A model generated the notes under the pieces. That model made no database searches. It was not told the DNA's origin and saw only the letters and a program-made list of their open reading frames with translations. DNA of 64,000 nucleotides from Collinsella sp. An7 (GTDB lineage Bacteria; Actinomycetota; Coriobacteriia; Coriobacteriales; Coriobacteriaceae), in contig NZ_NFHP01000007.1 in the NCBI RefSeq assembly GCF_002159335.1, positions 62,001-126,000 on the forward strand. Reading direction: 5' to 3'. The stretch's first letter is position 1. Every line of letters starts with the position of its first letter. Shown one piece after another: positions 8,215-17,236 of this stretch. The position numbers and the translations under genes were made by a program.

Positions 8215-8883
8215 TTAGTGACGCGAGCGCTGGTTCTTCTTGGGCTTCTTCTTAACCGGCTCGACCGTGGTGCCCGACGAGCCTGAGCCCTTAGCGACGC
8301 CCTTGGCGGACGAGGAGCCCTTGCCGTCCTTCTCGGCCGCAGCGGTCTCGAGCAGCTCCACGATCTTCTTCTCGGACATGCCCTCGGCAACCGAGCGGTA
8401 GTAGTTGCGGATCGGGCGGATCTTGACGAGGTCAAACACAAACGCGCCGATAATCGCGATGTAGCTCAGCACTACGAGGACGATCTGCAGCACGCTCGTC
8501 GTGCCAGCCTGCTCCGCTTGGGTCAGCATGAGCGAGACCCATGTGAGCACGATAAAGACCACACCCAGGCCTAGGATCACCCAAAAGACGCGACGGAGCT
8601 TCTTGTAGTCCTCATCGGCCTTGAGCATGACGTTGGAGGCGTCGTACATGCGGTCCTCGCGCGCGCGGGCCTCGCGCTTGCGCTCACGCTTCTCCTCCTT
8701 GGAAAGGCCCTCGAGCGACTCGCCGCGCTCGGCCTGCTTGCGGCGGGCCTTAGCCGACGCGGGGACCACGCGAACGGAGCTCGCGGCCGCGCGGGCCGGC
8801 TTGGCGGACGAAGCGCCCTTGCGGGTCGCGCCCGCGTACTCGCGGTTCTGCGTGCGCGGGTTGTTGGCGCTGCGCATGCTCAT
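8215..8883 (-). CDS. Hypothetical two-helix membrane protein
   Basis: This 222-residue protein is not from a family I recognise. It has a basic, Ala/Ser-rich N-terminus, a charged helical region of Lys/Glu/Arg around residues 50-85, two transmembrane helices at about 100-122 (VFWVILGLGVVFIVLTWVSL) and 132-152 (VLQIVLVVLSYIAIIGAFVF), then a helix and a Ser/Gly/Lys-rich tail ending in KKKPKKNQRSRH. Both ends are predicted in the cytosol. Its ATG directly follows the purC stop (TAAATG), which implies translational coupling. A second ATG two codons in is also possible. Confidence 0.8.
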   Translation of the reverse strand: MSMRSANNPRTQNREYAGATRKGASSAKPARAAASSVRVVPASAKARRKQAERGESLEGLSKEEKRERKREARAREDRMYDASNVMLKADEDYKKLRRVFWVILGLGVVFIVLTWVSLMLTQAEQAGTTSVLQIVLVVLSYIAIIGAFVFDLVKIRPIRNYYRSVAEGMSEKKIVELLETAAAEKDGKGSSSAKGVAKGSGSSGTTVEPVKKKPKKNQRSRH

Positions 8884-9771
8884 TTACTGGTTCTCCTTCA
8901 TGCTGACGAACTTCTGACCGGTGATGATCTCAAACGCCTCGGTGTAGCGCTTGGAGGTACCCTCGATGACCTCGGCGGGCAGGTGCGGCGGCTCGCCGGT
9001 CATATCCCAGTTGGCGCGCAGCCAGTCACGGACGTACTGCTTGTCGTAGCTCGGCTGAACGCTGCCCTCCTCGTAGCTGGCGGCAGGCCAGAAGCGGCTC
9101 GAGTCGGGGGTGAGGCACTCGTCGATGAGCGTCACGCGGCCGTCGATGATACCGAACTCAAACTTGGTGTCGGCGATGATGATCCCGCGCGTGGCGGCGT
9201 ACTCGGCCGCGGCGGAATAGATCTTGAGCGAGAGGTCGCGCAGCTGCTCGGCGATGTCGGCACCCACGATCTCGACCGTGCGATCAAACGAGATGTTCTC
9301 GTCGTGGTCGCCGATGGCGGCCTTGGTGGACGGGGTAAAGATCGGCTCGGGGAGCTGCGAGGCCTCGGTGAGACCAGCTGGCAGCTTGATGCCGCAGACG
9401 GTGCCGTCCTCGTCGTAGGTCTTCTTGCCCGACCCGGTGAGATAGCCGCGGACGATGCACTCAATGGGCAGGGTCTCGGCGCGGCGCACGAGCATGGAGC
9501 GGCCCGCCAGGTAGTCGCGGTACTCGGCAAACTCCGCCGGGAAGTCGTCCACGTTGATCGACACGAGGTGGTTGGGCACGAGCTCGGCAAACTTGTTAAA
9601 CCAGAAAGCCGAGATGCGGTTGAGGACCTCGCCCTTAAAGGGAATCTCGTCGGGCAGGATGAAGTCATAGGCCGAGATGCGGTCGGTCGCCACCATGAGC
9701 AGGTTGTCGCCCGCCTGGTAGATATCGCGGACCTTGCCGCGCGAATCGGGACGGCGCTCCAGAGACGTCAC
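8884..9771 (-). CDS. purC: Phosphoribosylaminoimidazole-succinocarboxamide synthase (SAICAR synthase)
   Basis: PurC catalyses an ATP-dependent step of de novo purine synthesis, joining CAIR and aspartate to make SAICAR. Recognisable motifs are RGKVRDIY at the start, DRISAYDFILPDEIPFKG, the substrate region LPIECIVRGYLTGSG and IIIADTKFEFG. From the GTG at 9771 it is 295 residues, a usual length. The frame is open further upstream, but TAAGGAG lies six bases before this GTG and the conserved N-terminus begins here. It lies 111 bp behind the histidine kinase gene on the same strand with no obvious terminator, so read-through from the two-component genes is possible. No other pur gene is nearby. 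Confidence 0.94.
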   Translation of the reverse strand: MTSLERRPDSRGKVRDIYQAGDNLLMVATDRISAYDFILPDEIPFKGEVLNRISAFWFNKFAELVPNHLVSINVDDFPAEFAEYRDYLAGRSMLVRRAETLPIECIVRGYLTGSGKKTYDEDGTVCGIKLPAGLTEASQLPEPIFTPSTKAAIGDHDENISFDRTVEIVGADIAEQLRDLSLKIYSAAAEYAATRGIIIADTKFEFGIIDGRVTLIDECLTPDSSRFWPAASYEEGSVQPSYDKQYVRDWLRANWDMTGEPPHLPAEVIEGTSKRYTEAFEIITGQKFVSMKENQ

Positions 9772-9882
9772 GTGAAACTCCTTACAGATCGGTACATACG
9801 GCAGACGGCGCGCCACAGGGCGCGCGGAGCGGCGCGGGCGCACCGGCAGGGCCGGAGCCAAGCGAGGTGCGACGACGCGGGG

Positions 9883-11397
9883 CTAACTCTCTATTGTAGT
9901 GGATGGCGTCTCGGGCGTGTGCTCGCGGGGCAGATGAATCGTAAAAGTCGTACCCTTTTCGAGCTCGGAGTCGACCGAGATGTAGCCGTGGTGGCGCTCC
10001 ACGATCTGCTGGGTGAGCGAGAGGCCCACGCCCAGACCGCCCGCCTCACGGGCACGGCTCGCGTCGGCGCGCCAGAACCGGCTGAAGATCCGCGGCAGGT
10101 CCTCCTTGGCAATGCCGATGCCCGTGTCGGACACAATGACCTGCACGCCGCGGCGCTCCGTCTTAACCGACACCACAACCCAGCCGCCCTCGGGCGTGTA
10201 GCGCATGGCGTTGCTCATGATGTTGATGATGGCCTGCGTGATGAGGTCGGGGTCGGCCTCGATGGAGGCGTCGCGCCCCTGGGTCTCGTCGTTAAAGCGC
10301 AGGCGCAGGTCATGGTCGCGGAAGAGCTGCTCCTGCCCCGTCACGATCTGACGCACAAAGGGCACCATCTCGACCTTCTCGATGTTGAGCGGGGTGGACT
10401 TGGCCTCCATGCGCGAGAGGTCAAGCATCTGCTGCACCAGGCGCGCGAGGCGGCGGGTCTCGGAGGCCACCGTCTCCAGATGCTCGTCGTCGGCCGGCAT
10501 AACGCCGTCTTGCATGGCCTCCACGGTGGCGAGCATGCCCATGAGCGGCGTGCGCAGCTCGTGCGCCACGTCGGAGGTGATGCGCCGCTCGTGCTTGAGG
10601 TCGCGCTCAAGCGAGGTGGCCATCTCGTCAAAGGTCTCGCCGAGACGGTCTATCTCGTCGTCGCCCCGCATGCCCGTACGGGCCGAGAGGTCGCCGTCAC
10701 GCACCTGCTTGGCTGTGGAGGTGATGCGCCTGAGCGGCGAGGTGAGCATGTGCGACACAAGGAAGCCGATGATGATGGAGATGCACACGGCGATGAGCGC
10801 CGCCAAGGCCATCGCGTTGAAGGTGCGGTCGCGGAAGGCGTTATCGGCCTTGCTGAGCAGCACATCGCTCCCCAGCACCCAGATGCGCACCTGCCCCACC
10901 GTGGCGCCGTCCGCCGTGACAATGGGCTCCGTTACCGAGGCGCTGTCCTCGGTGGGCGCTGTGGAGGTGAGGCTGTGGCCGCGCAACGCCGGGGTCGTTG
11001 GCCACGTGTCGTCGTAGACCACGGTGCCCGTGGCGTCCATCACCTGAATGCCGATGTCATCTGAGAGGGTGGTCTCGGCCACCGCCGAGAGATAGTCGCT
11101 CGACCAGTCGCCGCTCTGCTCGTAAGCGCTCGCAAGGCGCTGCGCCGTGGCGGTGGCGATATCCTCCATGTTGGTGCGCGTGTAGTCGCTAAAGACGCCG
11201 CTCCACACCACGCTCACCACGCCGACGAGAATCAGCACGGTGATGATGGACGCCGCCGCAAAGGCAAACGCCATGCGCGTGGCGTAGCTGATGCCGGGGC
11301 GAACATCCTTGCGCGGCGTGTTCCAGCTTGCGCGCGAGGAGCTCACCCCGGATGCGTTGCGATGCTTCTTGCCGGTCTCAAAGCGCTCGGAGGGCAT
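9883..11397 (-). CDS. Sensor histidine kinase with HAMP domain
   Basis: This 504-residue two-component kinase has a first membrane helix at about residues 43-68, an extracytoplasmic sensor of about 110 residues, a second helix at about 195-217, a HAMP linker, and a dimerization domain with the phosphorylated histidine in VAHELRTP (H279). The ATPase domain follows, with an N box (NIMSNAMRYTPEGG), DTGIGIAKEDLPRIFSRFWR and GLGVGLSLTQQIVERH. It is preceded by the response regulator gene with a 14-bp gap and an AAGGAGAGG site, so the two form an operon. The stimulus cannot be read from the sequence. Confidence 0.93.
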   Translation of the reverse strand: MPSERFETGKKHRNASGVSSSRASWNTPRKDVRPGISYATRMAFAFAAASIITVLILVGVVSVVWSGVFSDYTRTNMEDIATATAQRLASAYEQSGDWSSDYLSAVAETTLSDDIGIQVMDATGTVVYDDTWPTTPALRGHSLTSTAPTEDSASVTEPIVTADGATVGQVRIWVLGSDVLLSKADNAFRDRTFNAMALAALIAVCISIIIGFLVSHMLTSPLRRITSTAKQVRDGDLSARTGMRGDDEIDRLGETFDEMATSLERDLKHERRITSDVAHELRTPLMGMLATVEAMQDGVMPADDEHLETVASETRRLARLVQQMLDLSRMEAKSTPLNIEKVEMVPFVRQIVTGQEQLFRDHDLRLRFNDETQGRDASIEADPDLITQAIINIMSNAMRYTPEGGWVVVSVKTERRGVQVIVSDTGIGIAKEDLPRIFSRFWRADASRAREAGGLGVGLSLTQQIVERHHGYISVDSELEKGTTFTIHLPREHTPETPSTTIES

Positions 11398-11411
11398 GAG
11401 CGGGCCTCTCC

Positions 11412-12137
11412 TTACGCCTCGTCGGCCTTGTTCTCCTGGGTCTGCGCGGGTGCCTCAAAGCGATAGCCCACCCCGTGCACGGTGTAGAGCCACTTGGGAT
11501 GCTTGGGGTCATCGCCCAGCTTGGCGCGGAGGTTCTTTACATGCGAGTCGATGGTGCGCTCGTAGCCCTCAAAGTCGTAGCCGAGCACCTTCTCAACGAG
11601 CTCCATGCGGTTGTAGACGCGGCCCGGGTGCCGGGCGAGCGTGGCGAGAAGCTTAAACTCCGAGGCGGTGAGGTCGACGTCCTTGCCGTCCACCAGAATC
11701 TTGTGGCCCGAGATATCGATCACGAGCTCGCCAAAGTCGAGCACGTCGACCTCGGGCTCGGCATGGGCACGGCGGAAGATGGCGCGCACGCGGGCCACGA
11801 GTTCGCGCGGCGAGAACGGCTTGACGATGTAGTCGTCGGCACCGAGCTCGAGGCCGATGATGCGGTCCTCGACCTCGCCCTTGGCGGTTAGCATGATGAT
11901 GGGCACCGCCGAACCCTTGTCGCGGATAATCTTGCAGACGCGCTCGCCCGAGAGCTTGGGGAGCATAAGGTCGAGGATTACAAGATCGAACTTGTGCTTC
12001 TCGAACTCGTCAACGGCGGCCTTGCCGTCGCCCACGCCCACGACCCAATACCCCTCGCGGTCGAGATACGCCGCCACGGCGTCGCGGATAGCCTTCTCGT
12101 CTTCAACCAAAAGAATGCGCTTTGCATCTGAAGCCAT
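11412..12137 (-). CDS. Response regulator, OmpR/PhoB family
   Basis: A 241-residue DNA-binding partner of the kinase downstream. The receiver domain (residues 1 to about 120) has the acidic pocket VEDE, the phosphorylated aspartate in DLVILDLMLP (D56), the threonine in MLTAKG and the lysine in YIVKPFSP. The winged helix follows, with LTASEFKLLATLARHPGRVYNR and the recognition region YERTIDSHVKNLRAKLG. The C-terminus has a short extra tail. The ATG at 12137 has AGGAGG upstream. A TACAAT element at 12176-12181 (minus strand) is a candidate -10. Confidence 0.95.
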   Translation of the reverse strand: MASDAKRILLVEDEKAIRDAVAAYLDREGYWVVGVGDGKAAVDEFEKHKFDLVILDLMLPKLSGERVCKIIRDKGSAVPIIMLTAKGEVEDRIIGLELGADDYIVKPFSPRELVARVRAIFRRAHAEPEVDVLDFGELVIDISGHKILVDGKDVDLTASEFKLLATLARHPGRVYNRMELVEKVLGYDFEGYERTIDSHVKNLRAKLGDDPKHPKWLYTVHGVGYRFEAPAQTQENKADEA

Positions 12138-12314
12138 GGTCGGCCTCCTGTCCTACCGTCAAATGAGCCTCACACATTGTACCGCACGGAGCGATACACG
12201 GGCCGGCCGCTTGCCGGCCGGGAGCATTTGCGCCGCGTAGCGGCACTGTTGCCGCGCCGGGCGCGCTCCACTCGGCTTATTATGCCCACTCGTGCGCAAT
12301 TTGTTTCGGACGGG

Positions 12315-12415
12315 TGAGAATAGGGGGACGGGTGCGTTTTTCTCAGTTTTGGGAATATGGGGCCAGGCCCCATATTCCCAAAACTGAGAAAAACGCACCC
12401 GTCCCCCTATTCTCA
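12315..12415. repeat. Palindromic repeat, GGGGAC family, copy R2 (50-bp perfect arms)
   Basis: A 101-bp perfect palindrome with two 50-bp arms around a single A at 12365. Each arm starts with a 31-bp unit (12315-12345 and its inverse 12385-12415) in which TGAGAA and TTCTCA can pair around the core GGGGGACGGGTGCG. The inner 19 bp of each arm (GTTTTGGGAATATGGGGCC) is specific to this copy. It ends 1 bp before the stop codon of the Tat lipoprotein gene, so its transcript would form a very strong hairpin there. Confidence 0.92.
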
Positions 12416-12416
12416 C

Positions 12417-13733
12417 TTACAGGTCAAAGACGCGCGCTGTTACGCTCTCGGGGATGCCCTGGGCGTTGCGGATGGTCGCAAACGAGAGAAAGCGGTCGAC
12501 GATACCCTCGCTCGCGGGCCAGTCGCCGTAGTCGACGCTGCGGTCGGGCGCGCCCAGGGTCGCGTAGGTCTGGGCCTCGATATCGACCACAAAGTGTGAG
12601 GTCTGCGCCTTAACGAGGTAACGCGAGCCCTTCCCCGCCACGCAGGCGAGCGGCTCGCGGCGCACGTAGACGTACGGCCCGCCCTCGCGACCGATGAAAG
12701 TCCCCATGTTGCCGAGGCTGCCGCGGCCGTCGTAACTCGCCTCAATGGAGAAGGCAAACTGCTCGTTCATATAGACGGCCTCAAAGGGGGCCACACCGCT
12801 CGGCAGTACCAGTTGATCGCGCTTGGTGTTGTTGCCGTCGGTAAGGTCGAGCGCGGTAAGCCCGTAATAGGTGCCCTCGTCTTCTTTGACGCGCGGGGCG
12901 ATAGTGAGGATGCCGTCAGCCACCCGCGGGGCGGTGGCAAAGCGCCCATGCGAGACCATGAGCTCGGTGCCCTCCGTCTCGCCCACCGACCACTGGTAGC
13001 AGTGTGAATCCTCCGAGCTGGCGTTGCCCGTGGCAAGCGGCATCTTCTGCCAGATCACGCTCGTGTTCCACGTGGTAAAGCGCGGCGGCTCCCAGTCGAT
13101 GCTGCCCGAGTCGAGCTGTACAGGCTCGCCTGCAAGGTCACCACCCGAGAACGCCTGGCCCACGAGCACCCAATCACGCGTGGCGTAGTCGATCTCTACC
13201 CAAGCGTAAACGCTGTCGGTGCAGCGCACGTCATAAAACTGCCAGGTCTGCCCTTGCGTAGGCGCGTCGAGCACGGTGCTGAGGTTGCCGCTCGAGAGGC
13301 TCAGGGCGCCGAGGGTATTCACATGCTGCGACGATTCCGGCGTAAGCAGCGCCGCCGCCCAGGTGCCGCCCGTATGAAAGAGCAGCGTGCCGAGCGGCAG
13401 GGTAAAGGTCTGACTCGCGGTGTAGGGACAGTCGGCAGCCTCGTAGTCGCCGTCGAGCACGGCCACAACCTGCGAGTCGTCGACCACCTGCGGGTCGCCT
13501 GTGGTCTCTTTGACCTCGCCCGACGAGCACGACGAGAGCGAGATGACCGCCATGCCCGCGCCGATGGCGGCGGCGCTACCGAGCGCAAAGCTCCGGCGCG
13601 TCACCCCGCGGCCAAAGAGGCCGTGCCCGCCCGTGCCCTGACCGGCAGCACCCTGGGCAGCGACACGCTCCCCCTCCCGCCGCGGACGAGTTGACCCGCG
13701 GCCCGCGTTTCGTATGCGCGAGAAGAAGCCCAT
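12417..13733 (-). CDS. Tat-exported lipoprotein of unknown function
   Basis: A 438-residue secreted protein. The N-terminus is long and basic, then the twin-arginine motif TRRSFALG, a hydrophobic helix and the lipobox-like LSSCSSG, so it is probably exported folded by Tat and lipid-anchored outside. The mature part is rich in Trp, Tyr, Ser and Thr with repeating strand-like segments, which could be a beta-propeller; I see no catalytic motif and do not recognise a family. The ATG at 13733 starts right after the TSCPD gene stop, so the two are co-transcribed. Palindrome R2 abuts its stop codon. Confidence 0.8.
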   Translation of the reverse strand: MGFFSRIRNAGRGSTRPRREGERVAAQGAAGQGTGGHGLFGRGVTRRSFALGSAAAIGAGMAVISLSSCSSGEVKETTGDPQVVDDSQVVAVLDGDYEAADCPYTASQTFTLPLGTLLFHTGGTWAAALLTPESSQHVNTLGALSLSSGNLSTVLDAPTQGQTWQFYDVRCTDSVYAWVEIDYATRDWVLVGQAFSGGDLAGEPVQLDSGSIDWEPPRFTTWNTSVIWQKMPLATGNASSEDSHCYQWSVGETEGTELMVSHGRFATAPRVADGILTIAPRVKEDEGTYYGLTALDLTDGNNTKRDQLVLPSGVAPFEAVYMNEQFAFSIEASYDGRGSLGNMGTFIGREGGPYVYVRREPLACVAGKGSRYLVKAQTSHFVVDIEAQTYATLGAPDRSVDYGDWPASEGIVDRFLSFATIRNAQGIPESVTARVFDL

Positions 13734-13735
13734 GG

Positions 13736-14002
13736 TTAGGCGCGGGCCTCGGCCTGCGCGGCGTCGAGCGCGTGGCAGAGCTGGTCGGCGCAGGAGGTGG
13801 GCCGGACCCCGCAGGTGTTGCCGCGGAGGATGCCCGTCACCTCGCTCACGGTGCGACCGGTCACGAGCTTAGAGACGGCCTTGAGGTTGCCGTTGCAGCC
13901 GCCCACAAACGAGCAGCCCTCGATGGTCTGACCATCGTCCGACAGGTCGACGTGGATGTTGCGCGAGCAGACGCCCTGCGGCGTGTAATCGATCGAAATC
14001 AC
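13736..14002 (-). CDS. TSCPD domain protein
   Basis: An 88-residue protein of the small TSCPD family, a domain also found at the end of some B12-dependent ribonucleotide reductases. Typical segments are YTPQGVCSRNI, GGCNGNLKAVSKLVTGR and the cysteine-rich CGVRPTSCADQL; the conserved cysteines suggest metal or Fe-S binding, but the role is unknown. The start is a GTG at 14002 preceded by GGGGAGGA. It is the first gene of a two-gene unit with the Tat lipoprotein. Confidence 0.85.
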   Translation of the reverse strand: MISIDYTPQGVCSRNIHVDLSDDGQTIEGCSFVGGCNGNLKAVSKLVTGRTVSEVTGILRGNTCGVRPTSCADQLCHALDAAQAEARA

Positions 14003-14203
14003 GGTTGTTCCTCCCCGTTAGGTATGTTCGCCTGCCATTATCCCCGTTTGGCGAGGTGCCCACGCGCGCCGCACACGATATACACGCAAGGAGGGCGGCG
14101 CACGCCGTCTCCTGCCAACCGCTATCACCCCGCGCATCCTCACCGGTGCCGAGACAATCGTCGCCATCCTCTCCGACTCCGATGAAATCAGGTCTACACA
14201 CAA

Positions 14204-14237
14204 CGGCGCCCCGCCTCCCACAGGAGACGGGGCGCCG
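14204..14237 (-). terminator. Hairpin downstream of the AOR operon
   Basis: CGGCGCCCCG (14204-14213) pairs perfectly with CGGGGCGCCG (14228-14237), and CTCC/GGAG extends the stem inward. On the minus strand it follows the cytochrome stop by about 30 bp. The downstream T content is low, so termination strength is uncertain. Confidence 0.6.
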
Positions 14238-14268
14238 CTCTCACGCACACGCTAACGGGGCAGAGCCG

Positions 14269-14955
14269 TTAGTTCTGGGTCGTGGTGGCCTCAAACAGGT
14301 CGGGGGTGGTCCAACCGTCGGGCACCGCGCCGGTCTTTCCGTCGTAGCCGAGGTCCTGGACCGTCCAGCCCTCGGGCACGCCGCCCTCGCCCTCCCAGGC
14401 GCCTACCTGGTGGCAGGTCGCGCAGGTAAAGACGCTCTGGTCGTGCATACGGTGGCAGGAGTTGCACTGCTGCACGCCGTGGTAGGTGCTGTGCGGGTCG
14501 AAGCTGAGGTCGGCCGTGGAGCTCTCGGTAGCGCCGGGGAGCATGCCGCCACCGGCGTGGCAGCCGCTCTGCAGGCAGAACTCGTTGGAGAAGCTCTCCT
14601 TGGCCAGCGGGGTGCTGTAGCTACCCGAAAGCTGGGCCTGGATCTGCGACGCCATCTGGCCGAGCGTCTGCTCGTGGCAACCGAGGCACTGGTTGTCCAC
14701 CACGCCCTTGTGGGCGTAGGCGAGCGACGTGGTGTCGTTCTCAAACGAGTCGTAGTACTTGCCCATGGTGTTGTGGCAGAGGCTCGAGCAGAACTCCGGG
14801 GTGGCGCGCCACGCCCAGCCTGCGACGCCGAGCACCGTGACAACCACGACGGCGGCGATCACGATGGGCAGGCGCTTAGCCTTCCAGCTGCCCTTCTTCT
14901 TGGGAGCGGTTGCGGTGGCCTGGGCCTCCGTACCCTCCTTCTTCTCTTCAGCCAT
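14269..14955 (-). CDS. Membrane-anchored pentaheme cytochrome c, NapC/NrfH-like
   Basis: This 228-residue protein has one N-terminal membrane helix (about residues 28-48) after a Lys/Ala-rich cytosolic start, then an extracytoplasmic domain with five heme-attachment motifs: CSSLCH, CLGCH, CLQSGCH, CNSCH and CATCH. Two are unusual, the first CX3CH and the third CX4CH. Such cytochromes usually carry electrons between the quinone pool and an external oxidoreductase. It is the last gene of the AOR operon, 21 bp after the AOR gene on the same strand. I infer that it links the AOR/ferredoxin pair to membrane quinones; direction is not known. The last 40 residues lack cysteine and contain repeated DGWT/EGWT segments. 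Confidence 0.85.
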   Translation of the reverse strand: MAEEKKEGTEAQATATAPKKKGSWKAKRLPIVIAAVVVVTVLGVAGWAWRATPEFCSSLCHNTMGKYYDSFENDTTSLAYAHKGVVDNQCLGCHEQTLGQMASQIQAQLSGSYSTPLAKESFSNEFCLQSGCHAGGGMLPGATESSTADLSFDPHSTYHGVQQCNSCHRMHDQSVFTCATCHQVGAWEGEGGVPEGWTVQDLGYDGKTGAVPDGWTTPDLFEATTTQN

Positions 14956-14976
14956 TGGTCTCTCCTCTCAGGCGGC

Positions 14977-17220
14977 TTAGGCGAGCGCCGGGTTGTCGCC
15001 GCAGTACTCGGACAGGACACCGGCGTAGGTGCGGGTGCGCTCGTCGTAGGACTTCCCGCCCTCGGTAAGGAGCCCGAGCTCCTCGAGGTCGGCGGCAACG
15101 TCGTCGAGGCCGAGGTCGGTGAGGCACTCCTTGGTGGGGCAGCCGAGCTCGGAGTCCCAACCAAAGCGCTCGTACATCATGGTAAGAGCGGTCTGCCAGT
15201 CGTCGCGATCCATCTTGTCGGTGCCGGCGGTAAAGGCCTCGATCTCGGGGTCCTTGGTAAAGACCCACTCGGTGATGGTGTCGTGGACGTTGCGGAAGTC
15301 GTTGCAGCCCATCTCACCGTCGGCGTTCTTCATGCCGCGGGCGGTGTTGGCGCGCTGGAGCGTCATGATGCGCTCGGCGGCCTTGTAGAGGTCGTCGATG
15401 GTGACCTCCTGGCCGGTAACGGCGGTGTAGAACTGCGCCTCGAGGTCGAGGTCGCCGCGGTAGCTGCGCTCCTTAGCGGGCGCCATGGCCATCGGCCACA
15501 CCCAGTTGCAGAGCGTGAGCGAGTCGTGCAGGACGTCGGTGACGATGCTCCACCACGCGAACTCCGCCTTGTACTCGTTCATCGGCGTATAGTTCTTGTC
15601 GGCGTCGATGGCCTCCTCGGAACCCCACATCTCGGCAGCCATCTGCTTCTTGAGGTCGATGGGCAGGCCGCAGCCCTGGAAGTTCACCGCGGAGTGGATC
15701 ATGTCGTCGCGGTTGAAGACCATGTTGTAGAGGCCGCCGACCTGGCCGAAGCACTCGATGGCGTGGTGGACGGGCCAACCGCGGTAGTTGATGAGGCACG
15801 ACTTGGCGGTGTCGAACCACTCCATGTCGTTCCAGTCCTTGCACCACACGATGGGGCCGTGGCCGAGCTTGGAGATCTTCTTCTCGTTGGAGGAGATATC
15901 AACCAAGATGTGCACCCACTCAGCCGGGTTGGTGCCCGCAAGCAGGCCCTCCCAGTCGTAGGTGGCAAACTCGTCGCCGAGCTCGCGCTGGAGGATGCCC
16001 TCCTTATAGGTGTGGGCGAGGTCGCGGTAGAGCTGTGCGTAGTTGCACCACAGACCGAGGTCGTCAACCGTGGCGGACACGACCTGGTTGTAGATGACGG
16101 ACTGGTTGGTGAGCGTACCGTCCTCGGTCTTCATACCGTCGATGTCCTGGATGGTCAGGAAGTACGAGGTGACCGGGAAGTTGGGCACGCAGGTGTTGCC
16201 CGAGGACTGGTAGCCGGTGGCGTCGTAGACCTCCGGGACCTGGACCTGCGAGTAGCAGCGCACCGGGCAGCCGTGGCAACCGGCCATCTTGACGGTGTAC
16301 TTCTCGGCCGCGGGGCCCATGTCCTTGGTGGACTTCATGCAGCGGTAGCCCATGGTGTTGGGCTCGAAGGGCTTGGGCTCGCCGGTCTCGATGGGGCCGC
16401 CCTCGGCAGCCGCCCAGTAGAGGCCCTTGCGCGCCGTCCAGCGCGAGCCGGAGTCGTAGTACTCGGCCCAGGACTGCTGGGTGGAGGGAACCACGTGGTT
16501 GTTGTTGGAGCCGAGGACCTGGGCGATCATGTAATCGGAGAGGTCGGCGACCATCTGCGGGTCGGCCACGTTAACAGCCTTGGAGCCCTTGACCACAACG
16601 GCCTTGCACTTCTTGGAGCCGAGCACCGCACCGAGGCCAGCGCCCGCGGAGTGGCTGCGGGTGTTCATGACGCAGGCGTAGGGCAGCAGGTTCTCGCCCG
16701 CCGGGCCGATGGCGGCGACGCAGGCCTCAAGGCCGTGCTTCTCGCACAGGGCCTCGGTGACCTCGCGGGTGCCCTTGCCCCAGAGGGCGGAGGCGTCCTC
16801 GATCGAGATGTTGTCGTCGTCGATGAGGATGTAGACCGGCTTGTCAGAGGCGCCCTCGATGATGAGGCCGTCGTGACCGGAGTACTTAAGCATGGCGCCG
16901 AGCTGACCGCCGCAGTGCGCGTCGACCACGAGGTGATCCGTGGTGAACGTGGAGAGCGTGGCCCAGGTGGAGCGGCCGCCCAGCGGCACGCCCGAGCCCG
17001 TCAGCGGGCCGACGGCGAGAACGGCCTTGTTCTCGGGGTCGGACCACTCGGTGCCGGCCGGCACCTCGTCGTACATGATCTTGTTGGCAAAGCCCATGCC
17101 GCCGATGTAGTCGGCCTGCATGGCCTCGTCGGACTCGACGGAGATATCGCCCGTCGAAAGGTTGACGCGCGCGATGTAGCCCGCCCAACCGTAAGAACCG
17201 AAGATGGCAGTATCAGCCAT
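14977..17220 (-). CDS. Aldehyde:ferredoxin oxidoreductase family enzyme
   Basis: A 747-residue member of the tungsten- or molybdenum-pterin AOR family, which oxidises aldehydes to acids or runs the reverse reaction. The N-terminal domain starts with GWAGYIARVNLSTG and GGMGFANKIMYDEV. The [4Fe-4S] ligands are in CHGCPVRC plus a late cysteine in LTLCNWVWP. It is longer than classical archaeal AOR (about 600) and lacks a signal peptide. The neighbours are a Tat-exported four-cluster ferredoxin (17 bp upstream) and a pentaheme cytochrome (21 bp downstream), resembling the Escherichia coli ydh cluster more than a cytosolic AOR-ferredoxin couple. It may be carried through Tat by its partner; that is inference. 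Substrate unknown. Confidence 0.9.
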   Translation of the reverse strand: MADTAIFGSYGWAGYIARVNLSTGDISVESDEAMQADYIGGMGFANKIMYDEVPAGTEWSDPENKAVLAVGPLTGSGVPLGGRSTWATLSTFTTDHLVVDAHCGGQLGAMLKYSGHDGLIIEGASDKPVYILIDDDNISIEDASALWGKGTREVTEALCEKHGLEACVAAIGPAGENLLPYACVMNTRSHSAGAGLGAVLGSKKCKAVVVKGSKAVNVADPQMVADLSDYMIAQVLGSNNNHVVPSTQQSWAEYYDSGSRWTARKGLYWAAAEGGPIETGEPKPFEPNTMGYRCMKSTKDMGPAAEKYTVKMAGCHGCPVRCYSQVQVPEVYDATGYQSSGNTCVPNFPVTSYFLTIQDIDGMKTEDGTLTNQSVIYNQVVSATVDDLGLWCNYAQLYRDLAHTYKEGILQRELGDEFATYDWEGLLAGTNPAEWVHILVDISSNEKKISKLGHGPIVWCKDWNDMEWFDTAKSCLINYRGWPVHHAIECFGQVGGLYNMVFNRDDMIHSAVNFQGCGLPIDLKKQMAAEMWGSEEAIDADKNYTPMNEYKAEFAWWSIVTDVLHDSLTLCNWVWPMAMAPAKERSYRGDLDLEAQFYTAVTGQEVTIDDLYKAAERIMTLQRANTARGMKNADGEMGCNDFRNVHDTITEWVFTKDPEIEAFTAGTDKMDRDDWQTALTMMYERFGWDSELGCPTKECLTDLGLDDVAADLEELGLLTEGGKSYDERTRTYAGVLSEYCGDNPALA

Positions 17221-17236
17221 TGCGTATCTCCAATCT

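Noticed and set aside
12315-12415. Perfect palindrome considered as a phage or plasmid attachment site
   Set aside because: Its outer unit recurs at 45275-45379 and related units occur at many other gaps, so it is a repeat family member and no integrase is present.
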